Shown here: piece by piece, positions 31,500 to 41,428 of the stretch
Position numbering within the stretch: position 1 is the stretch's first letter
Layout of the letters: every line of letters begins with the position of its first letter
Source of the DNA: Salvator merianae
Taxonomy: Eukaryota; Chordata; Lepidosauria; Squamata; Teiidae
Assembly: GCA_003586115.2 (NCBI GenBank)
Contig: QVOM02000034.1
Coordinates: 140,277,846 to 140,341,845 of the forward strand
Direction of reading: 5' to 3'
Length of the DNA: 64,000 nucleotides
Made by a program: the position numbers and the translations under genes
The notes under the pieces: model-generated
Databases searched by the model: none
Told to the model about the DNA's origin: nothing
The model's input: only the letters and a program-made list of their open reading frames with translations

Positions 31500-31740
31500 G
31501 CCCTGGCGCTGAGCCCTGCTAGTAGCAACGGGGGGGGGGGGCGCATTGCAGCCCCACCCAACTTCGGCTCCGCCTAAAGGTTTTCCCCTCGCTCTGGTTC
31601 GAGAGCAGAGCCAATGAGCAAGCGATTAAGATGGTGTCACTCCCGGCGTGGGTGGATGGGCCAAGTGGCGTGTTAATAAGGCTGACGGGGAAAAGAGCGT
31701 GGCTCAAACAAGAGGTGCGTGGTTTGGTCGACAGCGCAGG
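31500..31740 (+). promoter_or_regulatory. Proximal promoter and 5' UTR of the CRIP2-like gene
   Basis: A locally GC-rich stretch immediately upstream of the start codon. A CCAAT box lies at 31611-31615 within AGAGCCAATGAGC. A TATA-like TTAATAA lies at 31673-31679, about 62 bp before the ATG, predicting a 5' UTR of only 30-40 nt. A run of 12 G lies at 31530-31541. Promoter activity is inferred from position and motifs. Confidence 0.6.
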
Positions 31741-31783
31741 ATGGCATCGAAGTGTCCCAAATGCGAGAAGACCGTCTACTTTG
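31741..31783 (+). CDS. CRIP2: Cysteine-rich protein 2-like LIM protein, coding exon 1 (partial gene)
   Basis: CRIP2 is a small two-LIM-domain adaptor expressed in cardiovascular tissue. This exon encodes MASKCPKCEKTVYF plus the first base of the next codon, then a consensus donor GTGAGC. It matches the start of vertebrate CRIP2 with one conservative change (E for D at residue 9) and differs from CRIP1 (MPKCPKCNKEVYF) and CRIP3. Cys5 and Cys8 are the first two zinc ligands of LIM domain 1. Start context is strong (A at -3, G at +4). The exon ends in phase 1, and the next codon should complete to Ala of the YFAE motif. I did not find exon 2 (expected KVSSLGKDWHKFCLKCE-like) in the remaining 32 kb, so intron 1 may run off the window or this may be an isolated or retired copy. 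A CRIP2 paralogue is possible. Confidence 0.78.
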
Positions 31784-33690
31784 GTGAGCCTTTTCTTCCT
31801 TACTGACTCTATTTTTACCTCTCCCCTCCTTTTTTCGGTCATTAGCCTGGATTTTTGGAGTCATAATAGATTGAGGATTGTATGCTGTTGATTAATTGGA
31901 GGCGTTTCGGGTTCTTTGTTTAACCATCAGTGTTAGGGCTGGACGCTCTGTTCATGCTCAAAGACAGCCACAAAAGAAGGGAAAGGGACAGAACGCGAAA
32001 TAATCCCTTTTTTATTTACAAGTGCGCCGTCTTGTTGCTGGGTTCGTTGGTTCCGTCGTGGTGGGGAAAACGCGGCTCTTCCCTAGGGAGTTGTGGGATT
32101 CGTTTCGCTGCTCTCTTCTCGCTGCTCCTGGCTTGGCTCTGGCTCGTAGTCTACGTTCCCAGAATGTATTTAGCAATTACACTCTTGAAAAGAAAAACAA
32201 GTTCATGTGGAAGGGGCGATAACCTACTTCTCATGCTACTCATTTACCCACAACTCTTCGTTTTACCTCATTGTTTGGAAAGAGTGAAGGGCTTGTCGTT
32301 TCTGATTTTACAAATTATAATGAGTTTTCTCTACTTTCGACAGCTGCACCTGCTGTTTTCAACTGGTCCATGTCAGTTTTGGCCTTATCGGCGATGAGAG
32401 TAAAAGGACATTCAGAGGCATCACGTGAAATACCAGACATTATTATAATAAAGATAGAAATGAGCAAAATTCCTGGTTTATAAATTCTTAAGATAAAAAT
32501 AAAATACTATAAAAATTGATAGTTTTTGGAAGCATAGTATTACAGTGTTTGCGTGATCCAGCATTGTTCTTGAGACCTTTTTGTTGTGTAAACTCTGTTG
32601 TATCACATTGCACAATGTTTATTGACCCTAAACAGTATCCAATGTTTGCATGGAACTTGGTTTTTGGGCGGTGAAGATGGCATACAAGATCCTGGGTACA
32701 GCTCCTGATTTGGGGCTGTTTTGCATGCAATTCCTACCCCATTTCCTATTGCAAGTTTTGCAGTGGAAAATAATGACCCTGAAACGTGCTGCACAAGCCC
32801 AACAGCTTTGTGTGCTATCTCAGTAAGTAGGTCTGAGGCCTTTGTTTGTTTTTGTAATTGTTTGTTTTCGTAATTTTGTAATTTGTAGTTACTTTGCTAT
32901 CCTTTTTAATTCAATCCTAACAATTCAGTTTTCCCCAGTAGACTTAAAAAGCTGCAAAGGGCAATTGGCATTAATGAGCAGCTATTGAATGAGCAGGGAA
33001 CAAGCCATCTGAGACTGTTGTCATACTTGTGCCACATTCCCAAACTCTAAGCTTGGGGGAGAAGAGTAAACCAGGTCATTCACAGTGAGACCCTTAATGG
33101 TAGTTTGACTGGGCCCTCAGAATAAGTACTTGAAGCTGGCTTGGTCACTGCCCCATCCCTTTTTTCGTGGGTTTATGGATATGATGACATCATTACGTGC
33201 CCTGAGCTGTAGGACTGGCTGTTTGCCCAAATTCTTCACTAGAACCTTCATTGTGAAGGTCTAGTAAGGAGAAGAAAAAAACCTGAAGACCTAGCACAGT
33301 GCAAAAGGACAGATTGCTTTTGTACGGGCTGTGCCATTAATTCAATACCTTGTATATGCAGTTGTTTTCCAGTATGATCAGAAGGTCATTTTTTTTTTAC
33401 CCAAAATGGCATAAATGTAAATGATATTTTCTGAACACAATGTGTTTTGGGGATTTCTGAAAGAAGTACTGAGAGCGTAGACTTGTACTCTTTCAGTTCT
33501 ACTTTTTTTTTATCTTTCTCAGGATAACATTCTGATCTCTTACTTCACTCATTTGCAGGCATCTCTTGTCCGGTATGGTTTTGTATAACATGATACTGCT
33601 TTTATATAATTGATGAAATGCAGCTTCTCTTATTTAATGCAATCCTGGAAGCATTGAATAATATGATTTTGCTTTTGTGTTGTTATTGAC
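31784..33690. other. Start of CRIP2-like intron 1; no exon or repeat recognised
   Basis: Begins with GTGAGC. A 155-codon open frame at 31930-32397 has no known domain and lies within the presumed intron, so I do not call it a gene. Otherwise unremarkable AT-rich sequence. Confidence 0.4.
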
Positions 33691-33693
33691 TAT

Positions 33694-33893
33694 GGCTGCA
33701 TCCACACACAGTAAAGTATCTTGAAAGTAGCTTAGTGGTGATAGACTAGTGCCTCTAATCTATATTAAAGGCCAGAACCATCACTTCCCAAAGCTTTTAA
33801 TGTGGATTAGAAGTGAGATGAGAATACTAGTGTCTACCTGCTACCACATCTAAACTGCTTTTGAATTGCCTTTTTTCGTGTGCAGATGTAGCC
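33694..33893. mobile_element. MITE (200 bp), Harbinger-like ends
   Basis: The ends GGCTGCATCCACACAC and GTGTGCAGATGTAGCC are imperfect inverted repeats. The flanks are TAT and TCA (imperfect). It contains CTTAGTGGTGATAGACTAG-like words with no coding capacity. Confidence 0.6.
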
Positions 33894-33896
33894 TCA

Positions 33897-34021
33897 GATT
33901 GCATAGTGATTGCATCCCTTTGCAGTATCACTGATTTTTTAATAATATGGCATATATTAACTGATAGAGTCTTCTTTGTGTGTCATAATTGACTTACGTT
34001 GGTAGGCGGAGCCTCCATGGT
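33897..34021. other. Short unassigned spacer between two MITEs
   Basis: Nothing recognised. Confidence 0.3.
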
Positions 34022-34024
34022 TAA

Positions 34025-34201
34025 GGTTGTGATCAGACATAACAAAAGGGGTGCCTCAGAGAGACAGTGTGTGGCCCTTGTGTGGCTCCAACTTTGTATA
34101 ATTCATGGCGGGAGGGCAGACTGGTGCGTGAGCAATCCCACTTCAGAGCCTTCAATAAGATGCCTCAGAGATGCCTTTTTTCGCTGTGTCTCATCGCAGC
34201 C
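34025..34201. mobile_element. MITE (177 bp), TIRs related to the H1-H3 family
   Basis: Starts GGTTGTGATCAGACATAACA and ends TGTGTCTCATCGCAGCC. The inverted match extends about 35 bp (through AAAAGGGGTGCCTC against GAGATGCCTTTTTT). Flanked by TAA at 34022-34024 and 34202-34204. The terminal consensus GGYYGYGRTCMGACA also fits the ~1.17-kb elements. Confidence 0.75.
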
Positions 34202-34204
34202 TAA

Positions 34205-35407
34205 CTTAACCTGTGGTACTACTTGCACAACACAGTTTTGTACTAGAAGGTGGTTGGTAGGCACCAGACACCATAGCATTAGACAAAGAATGATTGTACA
34301 CTGAACCTGAACTGTGTTTGCATTCTTAGACATTTGGATATTTTTATTCCAGAAAAGTGCTGATTTTAACAAGACTATTTTGAGAGAACCAGCATGACAA
34401 ATTCTGTTCCCTAGGTCGCTTTCAAACAGAACTTGTATGGTGACTTGCACCAAATATCAGTTCCATTTTGAAAATTATTCTTTATTGTTTTCTGGAGTAA
34501 ATTGAAGCTTGGCGAGGCACATGATAGTACAATAATTATCTTTCTGTTCATTTTTATTATAAATGATTTACTGTTTCTTGTTTCTTACCCTGAGGTTTTT
34601 GTTCTTGTTTTGTTTTTTAAAAAGCAGGATATGAATTTGATAAAACACCCAAGAAAGAAAGTTTTGCTATTTAAAGATGAATATTTGGGGATAAAAGAGA
34701 TCTCCTTTTTTCTACTTGAAATTTGGTTATGTGAATGTTTTATTCTTTACTTTCTCTGTTCTCTTGAGAGAGACAACTTGAGATTTTCTTCTAGAAGAGT
34801 TTTTTAAAAAAAAATCTGAAGGAATATACATGGAAATGTTAAAGCTGAAACTGGAAGTCTTTGGGGACATTTGAGCATGCATCCTTGAAACTGGGGCAGT
34901 TTCTGTTGTTGAAACCAGAGGTATACCCAACTGCTTCCTTTTTTTTACTCTGCCTTTTCTTGGCATCGACACAACTTTTTTGGTTTCTTAATCCACAGTT
35001 TTCCTTCTGTGGAAAACACTACTGAGCACGTCCGGAGATTCAGAATTGTGAATCACAGTTTTTTGTTCAGGAGTCACTGCAATGGGCATCAAGGTTCAAG
35101 GTTGCTGAAGCAGGATGTGCTGGGCTAGAGGAGGTTGGTGAAGAAATGTGTGCCCAAGTGCACATGTAGGTCCTACTTTAAAGAGCCATTGTTGGAATTT
35201 TACTTATATATTAGTGCTACTTCATGGATCTTTACTGAAAGATGTACTCCGTTCTGATATTGTAAGTGCATTTATTTATTGTGGCCAAGCAGAGGTTAGT
35301 GTCATATGTAAATCCTTTTATCATTTTCTGACTCTGGTTTTTACCTATACAAATGGTTACGTATATGCATTACTTTCTGGCTCCAGTTCCTTGTACCCAA
35401 CTGTATA
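34205..35407. other. Unassigned intronic DNA
   Basis: No exon, RNA or repeat that I can name. Confidence 0.3.
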
Positions 35408-35510
35408 GATTTATTTAAGGAATGGATATACCACTTTCTTGTATAATGCAAAATTCCAAAGCAGTTAACAGTGAACAAGGTTAAAATGAGTAGTAGCTAT
35501 TAAAAACTGA
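35408..35510 (-). mobile_element. Possible LINE 3' tail (L2-like), minus strand
   Basis: ATTTATTTAAGGAATGGATA, then CACTTTCTTG and CCAAAGCAGTTAACAG resemble the reversed L2 3' end that has a TATTTAT run and a CAAAGCGGTTTACA block. Weak. Confidence 0.35.
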
Positions 35511-36519
35511 GTAATGTGTGGAAAATGTGCTTTCATAAAGAAATTTTCTGTTTTGAAGCACTTGACCCACCATAAGAATGACTTTTAGCTGAGATTTTTT
35601 CCCCCTGAAAATATAACAGATGCATTTCTGTTAAGTAAAACTGAAAGTAAAAAGGAATATTGAAATATGAGGAATGCATGCTGAACTAAGTGAAAGCTTT
35701 GTTTCAGCTGTGTAATTTAAAATTTTGCTGAAAGGGAAAATGGCACATTTTAGGGAATTCATAGCAAGATAGATAACAATCGGAGCTTCCAGTTGGACCC
35801 AACAGGCTAGAAGTCTATATACTAAAATGGACTTAAGAGTAACTATGCGTAGAATGTATTGTGAATCAGTGTGAGTCAAGACAGGCTCCTCAAACTGCCT
35901 ACAAGAACACAGTGAGAATTGAGGAAGAGAGCACTTTTTTAGTGGTTCAGTAAATATCATGGAACAAAATTGTGATGAAGGAAGCCCTTAATATGGTATT
36001 TTGGAATGTTTCCTCCCCAGAGGCCCTTTGCCTGAAAGCTCTAAGCACTAAAGTGACAGCTAGATTTAAACGAAAAATGTTGAGTTGTTTTCTCTTTTAA
36101 GACCTGTGCCTGCCTTGGTTGGCCAGCTCCAAAACAGAGCTATCATGGAAAAATATTTGACTCCTATAAGCCTTTACAAGACTAAGATATAGTGTGATGT
36201 AATGGTGAAGTTTCTTGTTCTCAGTGCGTACCAATACAGGAGAGATTTTGTATTTGGAGATACCCTGAAAGGATCCCATTAAATATTAGATGGAAATAGT
36301 ATAACAACATTAAGAGAGGAATATCTGGCTTCTCTTTTAAAGAGAAGTAATTATTGTGATAGGAATGCTAACCTGACTTTTCTTTTCCAGAATACTAATC
36401 AATTGATTACAGAGAAAGTGGCTCTCCAAGTTTAGAAAGGCTCATATTTCTATCTGAAGTACCTTGATCATATTGCACTTGTGATTTATTTTAATCTAAA
36501 TTTTTATGTAGTTGACTAA
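35511..36519. other. Unassigned intronic DNA containing one copy of a 64-bp repeat
   Basis: Apart from the repeat at 35972-36035, I recognise nothing. Confidence 0.3.
35972..36035 (+). repeat. 64-bp direct repeat, copy 1
   Basis: GTGATGAAG then TATGGTATTTTGGAATGTTT and CCTCCCCAGAGGCCCTTTGC. It is nearly identical to 37734-37800, apart from a short indel and a few substitutions. It belongs to no repeat family I can name. Confidence 0.75.
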
Positions 36520-37010
36520 TTGATAATGTTATTTAAAGCATTACTATACTGCTTCATATAAAATATTTCAAAGTAGTTTACAACTTAATAAAAGGACAGG
36601 TTAAAACACTTTTATTACTGCTTTGTATAAAATCAGATAGTGGCTGGGATAAAGGTGAAAAAGTGTGTCTTCAAGAGGCATCTAAGGGTGCAATAAGACA
36701 CGCTTTATGAGATGCTCTCTGGGTGAATTTGAGGCTGTAAGGACAGACATAAAATCCTTACAATCACCTTACCCTGTCCTGAAGCCTGAGAATAGGTGTC
36801 ACTTCCTCATATAGGGCATAATAACACCAAGAGTGACTCTTTCTTTTAGTCCCTTTGGGCAGGGAGTTTCATAAGCACAGAGGAGGGAAATCACAGCATG
36901 GGAATAGATGCTGCCAGGGAGTGACCAGTAGGGGCCACAGAAAGCCAGCCAGACAAGTGGCCAACACTGCCCATCACTTGTCAGGAAGGTGTTGCCGGAC
37001 GTCAAGGCGA
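36520..37010 (-). mobile_element. L2-like LINE fragment, minus strand (tentative)
   Basis: Contains TTTCAAAGTAGTTTACAACT with AATAAAAGGACAGGTTAAAA, a reversed L2/CR1 tail, and further on CTTCAAGAGGCATCTAAGGG and GGGAGTTTCATAAGC, words found just upstream of L2 3' ends. Heavily decayed. Confidence 0.4.
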
Positions 37011-38496
37011 ATGTACGGAAACATGATGTAGGCTTATTCTTTTAACTGGTTGAATGCCTTTGGGGAGGCGTTTACAGAAGGGACTTTTTCCCTTCAAGGG
37101 GCAATTAAAAAAGCCTAAAAGTCACAGAAATTGATGCCTCATGAATATCAGAAGAACATTTCAGAGGGTAGGTTCCATTACAGAGAGGACATGGTGGTGG
37201 GTCATAGAATGAGATATAATATATCCTTAACAGAACAATGCAAAGTGTGCCTGAGAGATTTTTTTAAGGATCACAACTTCTTTTACCTACACACATAGAA
37301 ATACATTTGGCAAACTGAAAGTATATACGTGTAGTTGAGGACTATTACTTCCCATAAACATCATTTATCATAAATTCTGAGAGTCAAATTTAAAAGTAGA
37401 AAAATAAATATTTGGGAAAAATCCAGGATTTTTTGTTCATTTTTGACAAGCTGTGAATTGGTTTTGATTTTTGATACAATATTGTGTTTTCTTCTACCAG
37501 ATTGTAATCTGCCTTAAGACCTTGGTTTATAGAGAGGGCAGTAAATACATGAACTGAATGAAGCCTGGCAAATCTGTAAGAAGTATATCTCTACATTTGA
37601 ATTTTCTGTAAAAAGCACTTGGGTAAAAATAGTAGGTTACTGTTAAAGGAAAATAATGCCCCTGCAACTGATATCTTTCTAAGAATAAGCTGATAAACTA
37701 AAAATGGACCACTGCCTTTTTTGGAGGTAGAGAGTGATGAAGTAAGGGAAGCTTAGTATGGTATTTTGGAAAGTTTCCTCCCCAGAAGCCCTTCGCCTGA
37801 TAACGTTAATTGCACTCTTGGTTTGTGACATATGAAGAATTCCAGGCCATTGGTACCAGTCTTGCTCTTAAATATGATTTGCATTTTCTTTCTAGTACGA
37901 AACTAGTGTGACATGTGCCACTTTCTCATTCATTTTATTATATGTATTTTTAGCCTGTCCTCCCATGGTAGAATAGAAGAGACTCAAAAATAAAAGGCTT
38001 CAAAATATGAAAATTTGGATTCAAAATAATATCAAATACAGTATATGACAAAAAGAAAGGAATGAAGAGAAAACAGCAATGCAGTGTTCAGGGCAGTCTG
38101 TAAGCCCCAACCAAGCCAGTGGAACATCTCTTTGCTCACATCTTCAACCAGGTGCTTGTTCTTAAGGTACAAAGGAGTTGTCAGGAGATTTATGTGTTTT
38201 AACTAGTTCCACATTTTCAAAATGACTTTAAAGATAAGTTGTTAAAATTATTTGCAATGTAGTATATGGATAATTGTGAGATCTGCTTTTGAACTTCAGG
38301 TAAATAATGATGAGCAATAGGGAGATGTGAGAAGTAGTTAGTATGACTGTGCTTTGAGGGCCTAAATAGAAGCAAGGGGCAACTAATGTAAGATAGATCC
38401 CAGGATCATTTTTGAAAGAGAAAAATCAGTTTCAGGAGACAGGAATTCATGCAGTGAGTACCCAGTTCTTTAAACAGGAAGAATTGACTTCTAGGG
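37011..38496. other. Unassigned intronic DNA with second copy of the 64-bp repeat
   Basis: Apart from 37734-37800, nothing recognisable. Confidence 0.3.
37734..37800 (+). repeat. 64-bp direct repeat, copy 2
   Basis: GTGATGAAGTAAGGGAAGCT then TATGGTATTTTGGAAAGTTT and CCTCCCCAGAAGCCCTTCGC, paired with 35972-36035 in the same orientation, about 1.76 kb apart. Confidence 0.75.
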
Positions 38497-38632
38497 AAGG
38501 GCCATAGGTCAGCAGTAAAAAACGGACCTGTAAAGTAGGATCACAGGTTCAATCCCTAGCATCTCCCTGGAAGAAAACTTGTTCTTGTAGTCACCAGGTG
38601 TCAGCCCTGACTTGATGGCACCTAACAACAGC
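38497..38632 (+). mobile_element. Sauria-type SINE (tRNA head, Bov-B-like tail)
   Basis: The head GGGCCATAGGTCAGCAGTA is a decayed tRNA A-box region and CAGGTTCAATCCC is a B box. The tail GTCACCAGGTGTCAGCCCTG then ACTTGATGGCACCTAACAAC matches the Bov-B LINE 3' end used by Sauria SINEs for mobilisation. This family is restricted to squamates, which supports the organism call. A Bov-B LINE is present at 59530-63245. Confidence 0.8.
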
Positions 38633-39002
38633 TTCTTCCTTCTGAAGGAATGAAGAATTCAGCATTCAGCTGTCTTGACAGAGGAGATTAATATTGTAAC
38701 TGTCTTATGAGTTAATTGGTACATATGGCAGTAGCTAGTACTAGCAGAATGAAGCTTTACATGGATGGATTATTGTGGAGATGTAAAGCCTTCCTTAATG
38801 GGATATGTATTACTGCTAATTGTGTTACTACATAGTTTAGACATGGTGGTGCTATTAAGGAGCCATCAGAGTGCTCTGTAGAGTTCCTGTACTATGATCT
38901 ACAACTTTCAGCTGTTCTACAAGGCTGTGGTGTAGGAACCATTTGTAGCTGAACAGCTGAGAGATGCATCATGTGTCATAAGATGGGATGATGAAGTTGG
39001 TG
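38633..39002. other. Unassigned intronic DNA
   Basis: Nothing recognised. Confidence 0.3.
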
Positions 39003-39690
39003 TATTTATTTATTTTAATTTATTTCTATCTATTTATATAGTATCCTTTACCTGAAGGTCTTGAAACAAGTTACAAAATTCAGTAAAAAGGTTTTAAATA
39101 AAACTGAATGAAAGTAATAAAGCAACATAAAATATGATCAAAATACAACGCTCCTAACAGAACAGCATTAGGAAGGAGCTAACCATCAAAGGCAGTGAAG
39201 AGATACATTTTAATCAGGTACCAGAAACCATATAATGTTGACAACTGGTGTAACGTGGCTGAAAGCCAAAGCCTGGGGCCAGCCACAGAAAAGGTCCTCT
39301 CGTGTCCTGCCACCTCATAAACCTCTGAAGGTGATGGAAGTACAAGAAAGGGCCCTCCCTCTGATCTCAATACTTAGGCAGGTCTGTACTAGAGAAAGCA
39401 CTCCTTCAGCTGTTTGGGGCCTGAGCCATTTAGGGCTTCATGTGTCAGAGTTGACATCTTGAATTGAACATGGTAATGAATAGGTTACCAGTGCAGAACT
39501 TTCAAGACAGTTGAGATGTGTGTCTGGCCAGAGTGTGTTACAGTCGTCTAGTCTGGAGGTTATGAGAGTATTGATCACTGTGGCCAAATTGTCCTTGTTC
39601 AAGAAATGCTGAAGCTGGAGAACAAGGAAATGAAAGTAAGCACTCCTGGCCCCCATTGTCACTTGATCCCTGGGTCTAGATAATCTGTTA
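39003..39690 (-). mobile_element. L2-clade LINE 3' portion, minus strand
   Basis: Minus-strand translation gives FLNKDNLATVINTLITSRLD followed by DDCNTL, the L2 RT block VxALVTSRLDYCNxL. The 3' end is a TATTTATTTATTTTA run at 39002-39017. In between, GAACATGGTAATGAATAGGT and ACCAGTGCAG correspond to the LHWLP region in reverse. Confidence 0.75.
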
Positions 39691-39879
39691 TGTGCAGGTA
39701 TTTGTACAGTGAGTAGCTACTACTCTCTGCAGAACCTACTCTCTCCAGAACCTCACCCTAAAAAAGAGATATTATCAACTGAGCTATAGTTATTTAATAT
39801 ATCTAGATTCCTGGCAGCTCCCCCCCCCCCCCAGTGAGGTATTTATCATACCTTGAGACCACTGAAGCTTGGGTTACTT
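39691..39879. other. Gap between two L2 parts, with a 14-nt C run
   Basis: C run at 39820-39833. The RT core expected between the two L2 blocks is missing, consistent with an internal deletion. Confidence 0.4.
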
Positions 39880-40620
39880 TTATCAGCCATGATGAATAAG
39901 GATCAAGGGGAAAACTTGTTGGCTAAACCACTGCAGGCAGTTTGTCCACTTCCTTAAGAAGCAATACTTGAAACTGATCCAAAATACCAGGACCAAGTAG
40001 ATTTGTACCTCAACTGTGGGATCCAATTTTAACTGTAGAGTCTGATTCCATGCAAATTTGAATGACCTTGTCCTGGAAGTGCATTCCAGATTTATCATAG
40101 CAAATCACTGAAGGTAGTATAAATGGCTCCTTATGATTAAAATCATCTGGCTAAAAGCACTGGTGGATGCAGTAGTAGCAGAAAAGTAAACCTTCACTTC
40201 TCCCCACTACAGGATAGACACAATAATATGCTGTTACCTATATCTTGTCAGATTTACATTGAGGTTTATACCACTTGCACTCGAGCTATCTATCCTTCTG
40301 TTTCATTGTGCATAATTCCCAGCTGTACGAAGTTGCCTTCTAAACTCCATAGGACTGCCAAGGACACTTGGGAGCAATCTTGTCAATAGTTCTGCTCACC
40401 TCACAGAACTATTGAGATTAGAGTCTCAACAGGAGCACCTTTCATGTCTCCTGGAAACTCCTCCAGAGTCATTACCAATGGTAACAGTGCTGCACAAGGT
40501 TTCTGGGGGTGGTGGAGGAAAGATGAATAAGTACCAGGTCTCCCAGCTTGCCCACTCAGATTTCTTTGATCAGTACGTCATGGATGACGTATTCTGAATT
40601 GACCTTGTAGTTATGAATAG
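39880..40620 (-). mobile_element. L2-like LINE, region upstream of RT, minus strand
   Basis: Shares ordered blocks with 63300-63900: GGCAGTTTGTCCACTTCC, ACTTGAAACTGATCCAAAAT, TGGTGGATGCAGTAGTAGCA and ACTTGGGAGCAAT. It may be the 5' continuation of the fragment at 39003-39690. Frames are broken. Confidence 0.55.
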
Positions 40621-41319
40621 TAGCATCAAGCTAGATGGAAGGCTAACAGGCAGAGTGGATGAGAGGCAGAGCAGAAAGTATGATGGCCTATTAACATTCC
40701 TTCTCTGAACTTATGTGATTCTAGTATTTTTCTAACTCACTGATTTGCCTCTCCATTGTCAGGAACAGATACGTAACCCCAGGGCTTTGGCTCATGCAGG
40801 TATCCTTGAAATGAACGCATGCTAAAGCTTGTAAACTGGAAACTAATTTTAGACTTGGCCACTGGCAGTCTGGAGCACCAGCTACAAAGGCAACACTCTC
40901 ACAACTGGAAACCATCTTCTTGGATTACAAGAACAGATAAGGTATTTTCTTCAGGAGGCATGGGTCTCTTTCAGTCATCCTGTCCTGTGGATTCTTTGAC
41001 TTAGTTGCTTGTAGTACTATCACTGCACACCTCGTGCAGCGCAAGACCAAGATGGAGTTGGCTGCAAAGGAATCCTGAAGGACTGCCATAGAGGACAGCA
41101 AAACCAAAATTAAGTAAATTAATTATGTAGTTTGTCACCATAAAGTATAACCAAGGTACTTTGGGAGGAATAAAAGCCACCTTATGGCTTAACAATTCCC
41201 CTCTAATTTTGGCCATGTGACCTGTTGCTGGGCAAAGGGCATTTAGGATACCTAAATGAAGGTGCTTTTAAAGCAGATTTTCTAAATGATATTGTTCTAA
41301 ACAGCATTCCCACTCTCAG
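40621..41319. other. Unassigned intronic DNA
   Basis: No gene or named repeat seen. Confidence 0.3.
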
Positions 41320-41428
41320 ATCCTGTTTTTAGTGTGTTCATTATTATATTTTGTTTATATCACTGTAGCCAGCCTGTGACCTTCAGGTATAGGGCTGGAT
41401 AAAAATGCAACTAACTAACTAAATAAAT
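41320..41428 (+). mobile_element. L2-like 3' tail, plus strand
   Basis: TTGTTTATATCACTGTAGCC, CCTTCAGGTATAGGGCTGGA then TAAAAATGCAACTAACTAAC ending in AAATAAATG, the usual L2 3' end. Only the tail is recognisable. Confidence 0.5.

Noticed and set aside
31572..31579. CCTAAAGG as an SRF CArG box for the CRIP2-like gene
   Set aside because: The core between CC and GG is only four bases; a CArG box needs six A/T.
31930..32397. 155-codon plus-strand frame after CRIP2-like exon 1
   Set aside because: It lies in the presumed intron just after the donor, shows no domain or conserved motif, and overlaps alternative frames. Not supported as a gene.
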